64,000 bases of DNA from Gilliamella sp. App6-5 (GTDB lineage Bacteria; Pseudomonadota; Gammaproteobacteria; Enterobacterales; Orbaceae), in the NCBI RefSeq assembly GCF_001690525.1, contig NZ_LZGT01000074.1:1-64000 (forward strand), given 5' to 3'. Positions 48,032 to 56,444 of this stretch are shown one piece after another. Made by a program: the position numbers and the translations under genes. The notes below the pieces were generated by a model. That model saw only the letters and a list, made by a program, of their open reading frames with translations. It was not told where the DNA came from and made no database searches. Every line of letters begins with the position of its first letter. The stretch's first letter is position 1.

Positions 48032-48676
48032 TTAAGATTGAATGGCAACCTGTAAGGCTAGTTTAATCATATTGTTAAATGTTAGTTATCTCTCTTCAGC
48101 AGAGGTTTCTTCACCAGTTAGGCAGTGGTCAGAAACCGTTAAAATGACTAAAGACTCAATATTAAATTGTTGAGCAATACCATATAAACCAGCCACCTCC
48201 ATATCGAAGCCTAAAACACCTGATTTTTCTAAAGAACTAATTAACGATTCATCAGGATCATAATAAAGATCATCACTAAAGACATTGCCAGCTTTAATAG
48301 GAATATTCATAATTTTAGCAGTTTCATAAGCATTGTGTAATAAAGAAAAAGTAGCAGGAGTAGCAATATTATAACCACTTGCTCTTTTTTGATTAGTCAT
48401 TGAATCAGTACCAACAGCAACCGCTAAAATAACATCACGCATTTTTCCGCTATGCTGTGTTACACCTAAACTACCGATACGAATAATACGCTTTACATGA
48501 AAGTCATTGATTAATTCATGCACATAAAGCGTAATTGACCAAATCCCCATTCCGTGTTCCATGACTGAAACTGGAATACCGTTATATATTCCAGTATAAC
48601 CTAACATGTTACGTACATTACAAATTTGCTTTGCATCTATTTCTGCAACGTTAAAATCTAAAATATGGAGGTACAT
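48032..48676 (-). pseudogene. deoD: decayed purine nucleoside phosphorylase
   Basis: DeoD cleaves purine nucleosides with phosphate. The reading frame keeps NVRNMLGYTGIYNGIPVSVM, HGMGIWSITLYVHELINDFH, VKRIIRIGSLGVTQHSGKMR and VLGFDMEVAGLYGIAQQFNI, but several active-site positions differ from DeoD: MGHGMGIPS became MEHGMGIWS, VGSCGA became IGSLGV, and VEMEAAG became FDMEVAG. The N-terminal phosphate loop (GDPLRAKYI in E. coli) is missing. The frame stops after TSAEER at 48086. The next codons still read LTFNNMIKLALQVAIQS, so the stop is a nonsense change (probably CAA to TAA) 18 codons before the natural end. Confidence 0.85.
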
Positions 48677-48885
48677 GTTATAAGGAAAAAAGAGGTTTCT
48701 TCAGTATTCGTATATAAACTATGACGGACACAGTTTCCAACTATCTTTGATACCTCTAAATCAATTAATGATGATCGATATTTATACGGAAATACTAACC
48801 ATTTATTATTCAGATAAGGTTCTAAAAGTTCAAATTCATTTTCGGTTAATTTTCTTATTGATATGCGATCATTAATGACATCCAT
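48658..48885 (-). CDS. hypothetical protein, 75 residues
   Basis: Small frame starting MDVINDRISIRKLTENEFEL and ending LITCTSIF, overlapping the deoD remnant by 19 bp. No family recognised and no convincing ribosome site. It could be a relic joined to the deoD decay rather than a gene. Confidence 0.25.
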   Translation of the reverse strand: MDVINDRISIRKLTENEFELLEPYLNNKWLVFPYKYRSSLIDLEVSKIVGNCVRHSLYTNTEETSFFLITCTSIF

Positions 48886-48912
48886 TAAATTTTTCTTATT
48901 TATATGTCTTTT

Positions 48913-48984
48913 TTAGCTATAACTAACCCAAGAAAATATAGCAAGGCCTATCAAAAAAATCTTAATTAACCAATAAAACTCCAT
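48913..48984 (-). CDS. candidate small membrane peptide, 23 residues
   Basis: ATG 48984 opens a 23-codon frame of one hydrophobic helix, MEFYWLIKIFLIGLAIFSWV plus SYS. A well-placed AAGGAAAATAG lies before the ATG. Single-helix peptides of this size are common but hard to prove. It lies downstream of ilvH on the same strand, beyond a large hairpin. Confidence 0.35.
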   Translation of the reverse strand: MEFYWLIKIFLIGLAIFSWVSYS

Positions 48985-49022
48985 TTTACTATTTTCCTTA
49001 TATTATTTTTTTCTAATATTTT

Positions 49023-49061
49023 AAATAACATTAAGGCGCTTTATGCGCCTTAATGTTATTT
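49023..49061. terminator. large perfect hairpin after ilvH
   Basis: AAATAACATTAAGGCGC and GCGCCTTAATGTTATTT form a perfect 17-bp stem with a 5-base loop, 23 bp beyond the ilvH stop. On the minus strand it is followed by AAAATATT, a poor U-tract. It may act through RNA stability as well as termination. Confidence 0.65.
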
Positions 49062-49083
49062 AAAATGCTAATAATGGATATCA

Positions 49084-49578
49084 CTATTTAACTGTTTTTT
49101 CACTACGTGATAAACCAATAATCCCTGAGCGTACAGTTTCGACAATATTACAAGTTTCGCGAATTGAAGCTAAAAATGAGTCTAGTTTTTCACTCGTACC
49201 TGATAATTGTACGATGTAATGTGTTGCGGTCACATCGACAATCGATCCCCTAAAAATATCGGCACAACGTTTTACTTCGTCACGCGCATCAGAACCTTTT
49301 GCTGCAACTTTTACTAGCATGATTTCACGCTCTACATGTGGCCCTTCGGTTAAATCATGCACACGATAAACATTAACCAATTTATGCAACTGTTTTTGGA
49401 TCTGTTCAAGCACATGCTCATCACCCGTTGTTTGTATTGTCATACGATGCATAGTTGGGTCTTCAGTTTGCGCGGTGGTAATTGTTTCAATATTAAAACC
49501 ACGTTGTGAAAATAAGCCAATTATTCTTGATAATGCGCCGGGTTCGTTCTCAGTTAAAATTGATAATATATAACGCAT
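49084..49578 (-). CDS. ilvH: acetolactate synthase III regulatory subunit
   Basis: IlvH is the small, valine-sensing subunit of acetohydroxyacid synthase III. It has 164 residues, close to E. coli IlvH (163). The N-terminal ACT domain is [20 protein letters not shown] with GLFSQRGFNIETI, the Gly/Asn pocket where valine binds. The C-terminal domain has REIMLVKVAAKGSDARDEVK and ATHYIVQLSGTSEKLDSFL. The start codon overlaps the stop of ilvI by one base, so the two are translationally coupled. Confidence 0.95.
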   Translation of the reverse strand: MRYILSILTENEPGALSRIIGLFSQRGFNIETITTAQTEDPTMHRMTIQTTGDEHVLEQIQKQLHKLVNVYRVHDLTEGPHVEREIMLVKVAAKGSDARDEVKRCADIFRGSIVDVTATHYIVQLSGTSEKLDSFLASIRETCNIVETVRSGIIGLSRSEKTVK

Positions 49579-51296
49579 TAGGTTCTCTCCGTTTTACTAA
49601 GCCACATTTCGTTCATTGCGCCACCTCGCACTTGCATTGGGTACACATGTTCAGTTGCATCGGTCATGACATCAACAAAAACCAAACGATTTTTAATGGC
49701 TAATGCTTGTTTTAGTTTTGGTTCAAGTTCTTCACGCTTGGTTATAACCATTCCAACATGGCCATAAGCTTCTGCAATTTTGGCAAAATCAGGTAAAGAT
49801 TCCATATAAGAACTGGAGTGCCGACCAGCATAAATCATATCTTGCCACTGCTTAACCATGCCTAAAAAACGGTTGTTTAAATTTAACACCAGTACGGGCA
49901 AACCATATTGCAATGCGGTTGATAGCTCTTGAATATTCATCTGAATACTACCATCACCTGTTATGCACACAACGGTTTTTTTAGGGAATGCTAATTTAAC
50001 CCCAAGCGCTGCTGGCAAACCGAATCCCATAGTGCCAAGTCCACCCGAGGTAATAAAGTGACGCGGTTTGTCAAATGGGTAATAAAGTGCCGTGAACATT
50101 TGATGTTGCCCCACATCAGTTGCCACAAAGGCATCCCCTTTGGTCAATTTGTATAATACTTCGATTGCTTCTTGCGGTTTGATGCTTTCACCGTCATGAC
50201 GATAAGCCAAACAGTGACGAGCTCGCCAATGTTCGATCTTCTTCCACCAATCGATCAACGCATCAAGATCACGTTCGGCAGAGGACTCATCTAACATTGA
50301 TAACATGGTTTCAAGAACAACCCTGGCATCACCCACCACCGGAATTGAAACCAAAATAGTTTTAGAAATTGAAGTTGGATCAATATCAACATGAATAATT
50401 TTGGCTTTTGGGCAATATTTTTCAACATTGTTGGTGGTTCGATCATCAAAGCGCGCACCGATTGCAAAAATCACATCAGCATTATGCATAGCCATATTGG
50501 CTTCATAAACCCCATGCATACCAATCATGCCAAGGTAATGTTTGTCGGTCCCCGGAAAGGCGCTAATGCCCATCAACGTTGAAGCAACTGGTAGATTGAG
50601 TTTTTCTGCAAGTGTTTTAATTTCGCTACTTGCGTCGGCAGCAATTACACCACCACCAATAAACAATACTGGCTTTTTAGCAGATAATAATGTGGTTAGG
50701 GCTTTTTTGATCTGTTTTTTATGGCCTTGAATAGTTGGATTATAAGATCGCATGAAAACAGAATTTGGGTAGTGATAATTATATTTGTTCGCAGGATTAA
50801 CAATATCTTTTGGCAAATCAATCACCACTGGCCCTGGCCTACCAGTCGAGGCGATATAAAACGCTTTTTTGATGGTTTCTGGAATATCTTTACTGTTTTT
50901 AACTAAAAAACTGTGTTTAACAATTGGGCGAGAAATGCCTATCATGTCACATTCTTGGAATGCATCGTTACCAATGAGATTACTGGCAACTTGTCCAGAC
51001 AATATAACCAGCGGTACCGAATCCATATAAGCTGTTGCAATGCCGGTAATCGTGTTGGTCGCCCCAGGGCCTGATGTTACTAAAACTACACCAACATCGC
51101 CTGTTGCTCTGGCGTAACCATCGGCCATATGTACGGCAGCCTGTTCATGACGAACTAAAATATGCTCAATACCACCTAATGTGTGAATGGCATCATAAAT
51201 ATCAAGAACACTACCACCGGGATAACCAAATATCTGTTTTACTCCTTGGTCAATCAAAGATTGAATAACCATCTCTGCGCCTGACAGTTTTGCCAT
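49578..51296 (-). CDS. ilvI: acetolactate synthase III catalytic subunit
   Basis: A thiamine-diphosphate enzyme that makes acetolactate or acetohydroxybutyrate, the first common step to valine, leucine and isoleucine. It has 572 residues from ATG 51296, which follows GGAGG. Seen are [17 protein letters not shown] with [17 protein letters not shown] (the catalytic Glu is in HEQ), [18 protein letters not shown], and the ThDP/Mg motif [20 protein letters not shown] with NN. In E. coli the ilvIH operon is Lrp-controlled. No leader peptide with branched-chain codons was recognised in the 280 bp upstream. Confidence 0.95.
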   Translation of the reverse strand: MAKLSGAEMVIQSLIDQGVKQIFGYPGGSVLDIYDAIHTLGGIEHILVRHEQAAVHMADGYARATGDVGVVLVTSGPGATNTITGIATAYMDSVPLVILSGQVASNLIGNDAFQECDMIGISRPIVKHSFLVKNSKDIPETIKKAFYIASTGRPGPVVIDLPKDIVNPANKYNYHYPNSVFMRSYNPTIQGHKKQIKKALTTLLSAKKPVLFIGGGVIAADASSEIKTLAEKLNLPVASTLMGISAFPGTDKHYLGMIGMHGVYEANMAMHNADVIFAIGARFDDRTTNNVEKYCPKAKIIHVDIDPTSISKTILVSIPVVGDARVVLETMLSMLDESSAERDLDALIDWWKKIEHWRARHCLAYRHDGESIKPQEAIEVLYKLTKGDAFVATDVGQHQMFTALYYPFDKPRHFITSGGLGTMGFGLPAALGVKLAFPKKTVVCITGDGSIQMNIQELSTALQYGLPVLVLNLNNRFLGMVKQWQDMIYAGRHSSSYMESLPDFAKIAEAYGHVGMVITKREELEPKLKQALAIKNRLVFVDVMTDATEHVYPMQVRGGAMNEMWLSKTERT

Positions 51297-51579
51297 GGTT
51301 GTTGCCTCCAATGAAACTAATTAGTCATTTAGTGATTCATTTTGCATCAACTTGTAAGCAAAATCAATAAAGTCAATTAGCTAAGTTCATTACAAATAAA
51401 ATTGAGCACTCACAATATTAATTTTTGATAGATTATGAATAATATCCATAATCTATCAATTTTATTTAAATATTTCTGATTGATTTTATTGTTATTTTTT
51501 TATTTTTTATATACACTCAGCACCTAAGTACTTCTAGTCATAACAGTACTAGAATTCTTCATTACCCAAAGGTACCAAT

Positions 51580-52455
51580 ATGAGCAATATTTCATCTAAA
51601 CCAACCTCACTTGCGGACTGGCAATTAGTTAAAGTTACTGGCGAGGATAACCGTATTTTTCTGCAAGGGCAAATAACCAACGACATTAACCGACTTTCCG
51701 AACAATCCACGCTCTATGCCGCTCATTGCGACAATAAAGGCAGAGTGTTGAGTACTTTATTATTATTTCAACGCGGTAACGATATTTACTATATTGAGCG
51801 TAAAAGCGTTGTAAAAAAACAGATTGCCGAACTTGCAAAATACGCCGTTTTTTCTAAAGTGGCTATCGAACCAGTCCAAGATTTAAATATTATCGGTTTG
51901 GTCGGTGATGCAATTCCTCCAGCAATTACTGCAAAATTAAGTGATACAAGCTGTTTTACTGAAAATAACATCACCTATATCAAAGTACCTTTACCAGAAA
52001 TGCGCGTTATTATGGTCACGCCAGAACCTATTGCGGATGATTTAAATCCATGCTGTGAGTGGTTAAAACTTGATTTGCAAGCGGGTTATCCTATTATTGA
52101 TGATAGCAATATGGCAATTTTATTACCACAAGCCTGTAACTTACAATCTTATGACGCAATTAGCTTTGAAAAAGGCTGCTACTGTGGTCAAGAAATGGTC
52201 GCTAGAGCACAGTTTCGCGGTGCTAACACTCGTGGAATGTATGTAATAAAAGGCACTAGTGACGTTCTTCCTAAAATTGGCAGTACACTCGAATATAAAC
52301 TTGCTGGTGGTTGGCGAGAAGGTGGACTAGTATTAGCCGCGGCAAAACTTGATGACAAAGACGGCGTTTGTGTCCAAGTCGTACTTAATAATGGAATTGA
52401 TTTAAATACGCCATTTAGAGTTTGTGGAAACGATAATAGCCGAATGACGTTTTAA
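51580..52455 (+). CDS. ygfZ: YgfZ/IBA57 folate-binding iron-sulfur maintenance protein
   Basis: YgfZ supports tetrahydrofolate-dependent repair or assembly of certain Fe-S enzymes such as MiaB. It has 291 residues (E. coli 326). It has the aminomethyltransferase-like fold with ITGEDNRIFLQGQITNDINR (VTGEDNRIFLQGQITND here) and AAHCDNKGRVLSTLLLF. The signature KGCYCGQEMVARAQFRG contains the essential Cys of K-G-C-Y-x-G-Q-E. The gene diverges from ilvI. The short length reflects trimmed loops and not a truncation, since both ends align. Confidence 0.92.
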   Translation: MSNISSKPTSLADWQLVKVTGEDNRIFLQGQITNDINRLSEQSTLYAAHCDNKGRVLSTLLLFQRGNDIYYIERKSVVKKQIAELAKYAVFSKVAIEPVQDLNIIGLVGDAIPPAITAKLSDTSCFTENNITYIKVPLPEMRVIMVTPEPIADDLNPCCEWLKLDLQAGYPIIDDSNMAILLPQACNLQSYDAISFEKGCYCGQEMVARAQFRGANTRGMYVIKGTSDVLPKIGSTLEYKLAGGWREGGLVLAAAKLDDKDGVCVQVVLNNGIDLNTPFRVCGNDNSRMTF

Positions 52456-52471
52456 TTATTTTTTGACCAAC

Positions 52472-52503
52472 CGGCTGGACTAACATCACGTTTATTCCAG
52501 CCG
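52472..52503. terminator. hairpin between ygfZ and amidohydrolase gene
   Basis: CGGCTGGA and TCCAGCCG form a perfect 8-bp stem with a 16-base loop in the gap between the convergent genes. There is no long T-run on either side, so this is only a likely terminator. Confidence 0.45.
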
Positions 52504-52525
52504 TCCTTGTGCCTACCGTTTTAGC

Positions 52526-53683
52526 TTAGTTCGCAAGTTCTTGGTTAACAATTTCAATAAAATAGCTTACGCCAGTTGTTAGCACTTCATCATTGAAGTT
52601 AAAGGCTGGATTATGTAAGTTGGCACCTTTACCTGCGCCTAGCCAAACGTACACACCCGGTATTTTTTGCAGCATAAAAGCAAAATCTTCTGATCCCATT
52701 GAAGGAAGAGGATCAATAATTACGTTATCTTGCCCAACGATTTTTTTAGCCGCAGTGATAGCGATATCGGCTTGTTTAGCGTAATTAATCGTCGCTGGGT
52801 AACGGCGTTGATAATCAACTTCAGCCTTGGCTTCAAATGTTGTAGCAATACCTGTTGCTATTTGTTTAATGCGACTTTCAGCCATATCTTGCACTTGGGC
52901 GCTAAATGTTCTAACCGTGCCTCGAATCACCGCTTCTTGCGGTAACACATTCCAAGTATCACCGCTGTGAATTTGCGTTACGCTAACGACCAACGAACTT
53001 AAAGGATCGGCATTACGACTAACAATGCTTTGTAAACCATTAACGATTTGTGTGGCAGTTAGTATCGTATCTTTGCCCAAATGAGGAGCTGCTGCATGAG
53101 CACCAACACCCGTTATTTTAATTTCAAAAACATCATACGAAGCCATCATAGGTCCATGGTTAATATAAAAGTGATTTAATTCCATATTAGGCTGATTATG
53201 AATGCCATACACCGCTTCAATTGGAAATCGTTCAAATAAACCATTTTCAACCATAACACGTGCCCCGCCCTCGTTTTCTTCAGCAGGTTGAAAAACGACC
53301 ACAACAGTGCCCGCAAAATCACGGTTTTCACTCAAATACTTAGCCGTGCCGAGCAACATAGCAGTATGTCCATCATGACCACACGCATGCATTTTGCCAT
53401 GCGTGGTTGAGCAATAATCGATAGTATTTTCTTCAATAATATCTAATGCATCAATATCAGCTCGAAGTGCAATCCACCGCCCTTCTTGATTACCTTTAAT
53501 AATGCCAACAACGCCCGTTGGTGCAAAATCAGTATATAACTCAGTAATACCAAACGATTGCAGTTTGTCGATAATAAATTTGGTGGTGTTAACTTCTTCG
53601 AAAGCGGTTTCGGGATGAGCATGAATATGATGGCGCCACGCGATCATTTCGCTTTTTAGTTGATTAATACTATTTGATATCAT
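52526..53683 (-). CDS. M20 family amidohydrolase (hippurate hydrolase/aminoacylase-like)
   Basis: A 385-residue enzyme of the M20D peptidase group that removes acyl groups from N-acyl amino acids or hippurate. Motifs are WRHHIHAHPETAFEEVNTTK, the metal pair MHACGHDGHTAMLLG, VFQPAEENEGGARVMVENGL (catalytic Glu), the dimerisation-domain block GVGAHAAAPHLGKD, and the late PSMGSEDFAFMLQKIPG. It is a single gene with no transporter beside it, so its substrate cannot be told. Confidence 0.88.
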   Translation of the reverse strand: MISNSINQLKSEMIAWRHHIHAHPETAFEEVNTTKFIIDKLQSFGITELYTDFAPTGVVGIIKGNQEGRWIALRADIDALDIIEENTIDYCSTTHGKMHACGHDGHTAMLLGTAKYLSENRDFAGTVVVVFQPAEENEGGARVMVENGLFERFPIEAVYGIHNQPNMELNHFYINHGPMMASYDVFEIKITGVGAHAAAPHLGKDTILTATQIVNGLQSIVSRNADPLSSLVVSVTQIHSGDTWNVLPQEAVIRGTVRTFSAQVQDMAESRIKQIATGIATTFEAKAEVDYQRRYPATINYAKQADIAITAAKKIVGQDNVIIDPLPSMGSEDFAFMLQKIPGVYVWLGAGKGANLHNPAFNFNDEVLTTGVSYFIEIVNQELAN

Positions 53684-53930
53684 GAATGATTCCTTAATTA
53701 GTGACTAAATTACAGCATAACACGCTGATTTAGCTAGCACTATAACGCGATTTTCACTTTTATAAAAATAACTAATTTTACTATGGATATCAATTTTGGT
53801 TATATGTTGCATATTTTGAACAAAATAATAACTTTATGCACTTTTAACACAATATTGATTAACAAAGATTGACTGAAACGTAAGGTTTTCTGAAACTTTT
53901 TAACAACAATTTCAAGTAACAATCATATGC

Positions 53931-54507
53931 TGGAATTACTCGTGTTATTTACAGTAATTCAAGAAACGGCTGTAATAAATAGGCATCACACCGCTTCTCA
54001 GACAAGGAATATAGTCTTTATATCCATAAAGTAAAATCACCGTCACCAATTGGGCTAACGGTTTTATGTTGGTCGTCCATTTATAACGCTGAAAGATCTC
54101 ATAGACATTAAATAGCCTGACGCCATTGCATATCAAACACGAAAGCAGACTACGTAATTTTCTACATCAGTAGTGTGCTCGCTATAGGATATTTACACAA
54201 CTATTTACATTTTAGGCTCTATTTTTTGTAAAAAATATTCAGGATTCTATACCGTTTGGTGATTAATTGAGACTCCACTATATTTATTTGTTGAATAACG
54301 TATGATGACTATTGTATCAATCAAACATTCACGAAAACTGCCAGCTCTCAAATGAATGGGTAAGCTGAAAGCGTGATATGTGCTTTAAATGGCGATATAG
54401 CATAATCAGCACATAGTTAGCGATTCAAAAGACAAAAGGTTAAGCGATTTTCGACAAAGCGCCTTATAAGTTTTTAGTAGGTTATTGTAATCATAAAATG
54501 TAAACCA
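53931..54507 (+). mobile_element. decayed IS481-family element (about 0.57 kb)
   Basis: It fills most of the 835-bp gap before the pilus genes. The left end (TGGAATTACTCGTGTTATTT, 53935 on) and AGAAACGGCTGTAATAAATA match the relic at 11.88 kb. The transposase start is unreadable without shifts, but KITVT and a degraded DLAxRF region remain near 54035-54060. The internal block TTCAGGATTCTATACCGTTT (54240-54259) repeats the one at 11.5 kb, and the right end GTAATCATAAAATGTAAACC is at 54488-54507. A TCTGAAACTTTTTAACAA dispersed repeat lies just outside, at 53889-53906. Confidence 0.65.
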
Positions 54508-54519
54508 GCCGATGTTTCC

Positions 54520-55269
54520 CTACAAATAATAATAGTTCACATAACCCGATATTAATAAAAAAGGACCAAATGGAATAATCTTTGTAAGATTTTGATTGAG
54601 TGCATATCGCAAAAAAAGATAATACACAACCCCCAATAATGAAGCAAAAAATAACAGCAGGGGTAATAAAGTATAAGGTAACCAAGCTCCCAATGCGGCA
54701 AGTAGTTTGATATCCCCACCACCTAATCCCTCTTTTTTAGAGATTAAATAAAATAATGTAGCAGGTATTTTTAATAATAAATACCCCCAAAAAATGCCCA
54801 GTAAAGCATCGGCTAACTCAAGGTTTGTGATGTTAAAATAGGCAAGCATAACACCTACCCACATCAACGGTTGTGTAAACATATCAGGTAATAAATAATA
54901 TTTAAAATCAATCAACGCCAACAGTAAAAAATAGCAGCCAAGAAGCATTAAGATGTAACTTTGAAAATGCATACCTTTATCGACATAGATTATAGTAAAT
55001 AAACCAGCGACAAATAATTCGACACTAACATAGCGTAACGAAATCTTGGCATTGCAGTTATAACAACGACTTCTTAAGATAAACCAAGAAACAACTGGCA
55101 ACAATTGCCAAAACTCGAGTTTATTATGACAATGTGGACAAGCGGATCGCTGAACGCTAATACAACATAAATACTGAAATGTGGACATTGATGGCAAATA
55201 ACGACAATAAGCAACATAAACAAAACTACCCATGCAAAGCCCCAAACAGATGATCATAAACATTAGCAT
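54520..55269 (-). CDS. pilD: prepilin leader peptidase/N-methyltransferase
   Basis: An integral membrane aspartic protease that cleaves and methylates type IV prepilins. It has 249 residues. The zinc-binding cytoplasmic loop has two CxxC pairs (ACPHCHNKLEFWQLLP and SRCYNCNAKISLRY), and the catalytic Asp motifs are LALIDFKYYLLPD and the diagnostic GGGDIKLLAALGAW. About eight membrane segments. The start overlaps the end of pilC by one base (E. coli names hopD/gspO apply to relatives). Last gene of pilABCD. Confidence 0.93.
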   Translation of the reverse strand: MLMFMIICLGLCMGSFVYVAYCRYLPSMSTFQYLCCISVQRSACPHCHNKLEFWQLLPVVSWFILRSRCYNCNAKISLRYVSVELFVAGLFTIIYVDKGMHFQSYILMLLGCYFLLLALIDFKYYLLPDMFTQPLMWVGVMLAYFNITNLELADALLGIFWGYLLLKIPATLFYLISKKEGLGGGDIKLLAALGAWLPYTLLPLLLFFASLLGVVYYLFLRYALNQNLTKIIPFGPFLLISGYVNYYYL

Positions 55270-56444
55270 TAGTGAATCACCTCGCCCATTTGAAAAATAG
55301 GCAAATACATCGCCACAATTAAACTGCCAATAATCAAGGCTAACACTAGCATTAATAATGGTTCAAAAGCTTGCGATAAGTTATCAGTTAAGGTCTGATT
55401 TTGCTCTTGATAATAGGTTGCTAGCTTATCAAGCATTAAATCTAACGTGCCCGACTGTTCACCCACATGAATTAATTGTGAGCATAAATTAGGAAAGTGT
55501 AATTGTTGATGCAGTACATGACTAAATGAATGGCCTTGCTCAATACCAGCAATAATTTGTGAAATACTATCACGATAAAGACTATAATAAGTAGTATTAC
55601 CGGCTGCGACTAAACCTGTTAATAACGGTATTCCTGCTTTTTGGGTAATTGCAATGGTTTGAAAAATTTGGGTTAAGCAACTGGTTTGAATCACTTTACC
55701 CATAAAGGGGCATTTGATTACTATCGCTTCAATTTCACGACGATAGCGCACTTTAAAATAGTGTTGATAGCCAAAATAACCGATAAAAAATACCGTGCAC
55801 CAAATTAACCAATTTTGTTGTAAATAATTAGAAAAATCGATAACCAATTGTGTGAAAGCTGGCAACTTGGCATCGAAATCCTGATAAATATCCGAAAATT
55901 TTGGCAAAACAAATAACAACATCACCAAACTAACGATCATCGCTACAGATAATAAAAACAGTGGGTAACGCATCGCCTTTTTTAGACTTTTTTGTAAGTT
56001 AATTGATTTTTCAAGTAATAACGCTAACTGGGCAAAACTTTCATCAAGTTGTCCTGTTAGCTCTCCAGTTGCAATAATCTCGCAATACAGCGCAGAAAAT
56101 ACCGAGTGATGTTGCTGTAATACTTGAGATAAAAACTCACCTTTAGCAATTTGCTGTTTAATATCAAGTAACAGATATTGCCAGTGCGGTTTAGTTTGTT
56201 CTTGGGCAAGCAACTGTAATGTATCAATGATGGATAACCCCGCCTTTAACATGGTCGCTAATTGTTTAGTAATAATCAGCAGATCGGCACGATTAAAACT
56301 GTGTGCGGTAATAATATTGCCTGCTTTAATTTTAATGGCAATTTTACCTTGCAACAATAACTGCCGTTTAACAGCTTGTGACGATTTAGCGATGATTTTG
56401 TGCTGGTTAAAATCTAAATCATACCAATAATAAAGCCTTTTCAT
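55269..56444 (-). CDS. pilC: type IV pilus inner-membrane platform protein
   Basis: PilC/HofC anchors the assembly ATPase. It has 391 residues, two GspF repeats and three or four membrane helices. Seen are TKQLATMLKAGLSIIDTLQL for the first repeat, ARYPLFLLSVAMIVSLVMLL-like (MRYPLFLLSVAMIVSLVMLL) for helix 1, and the second repeat TIAITQKAGIPLLTGLVAAG. The C-terminal AFEPLLMLVLALIIGSLIVA, then MYLPIFQMGEVIH, is typical. Translation is coupled to pilB and pilD by one-base overlaps. Confidence 0.92.
   Translation of the reverse strand: MKRLYYWYDLDFNQHKIIAKSSQAVKRQLLLQGKIAIKIKAGNIITAHSFNRADLLIITKQLATMLKAGLSIIDTLQLLAQEQTKPHWQYLLLDIKQQIAKGEFLSQVLQQHHSVFSALYCEIIATGELTGQLDESFAQLALLLEKSINLQKSLKKAMRYPLFLLSVAMIVSLVMLLFVLPKFSDIYQDFDAKLPAFTQLVIDFSNYLQQNWLIWCTVFFIGYFGYQHYFKVRYRREIEAIVIKCPFMGKVIQTSCLTQIFQTIAITQKAGIPLLTGLVAAGNTTYYSLYRDSISQIIAGIEQGHSFSHVLHQQLHFPNLCSQLIHVGEQSGTLDLMLDKLATYYQEQNQTLTDNLSQAFEPLLMLVLALIIGSLIVAMYLPIFQMGEVIH

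Noticed and set aside
48086-48676. Intact deoD gene
   Set aside because: The N-terminal phosphate loop is absent, active-site residues differ, and the frame ends at a nonsense codon with recognisable DeoD sequence continuing beyond it.
51297-51579. Leader peptide and attenuator for ilvIH
   Set aside because: No short frame rich in Val, Leu or Ile codons followed by alternative hairpins was found in the divergent gap.
54491-54685. 64-codon minus-strand frame overlapping the pilD end
   Set aside because: It is an alternative frame of the pilD 3' end; the hydrophobic product reflects the T-rich codons of a membrane protein gene.
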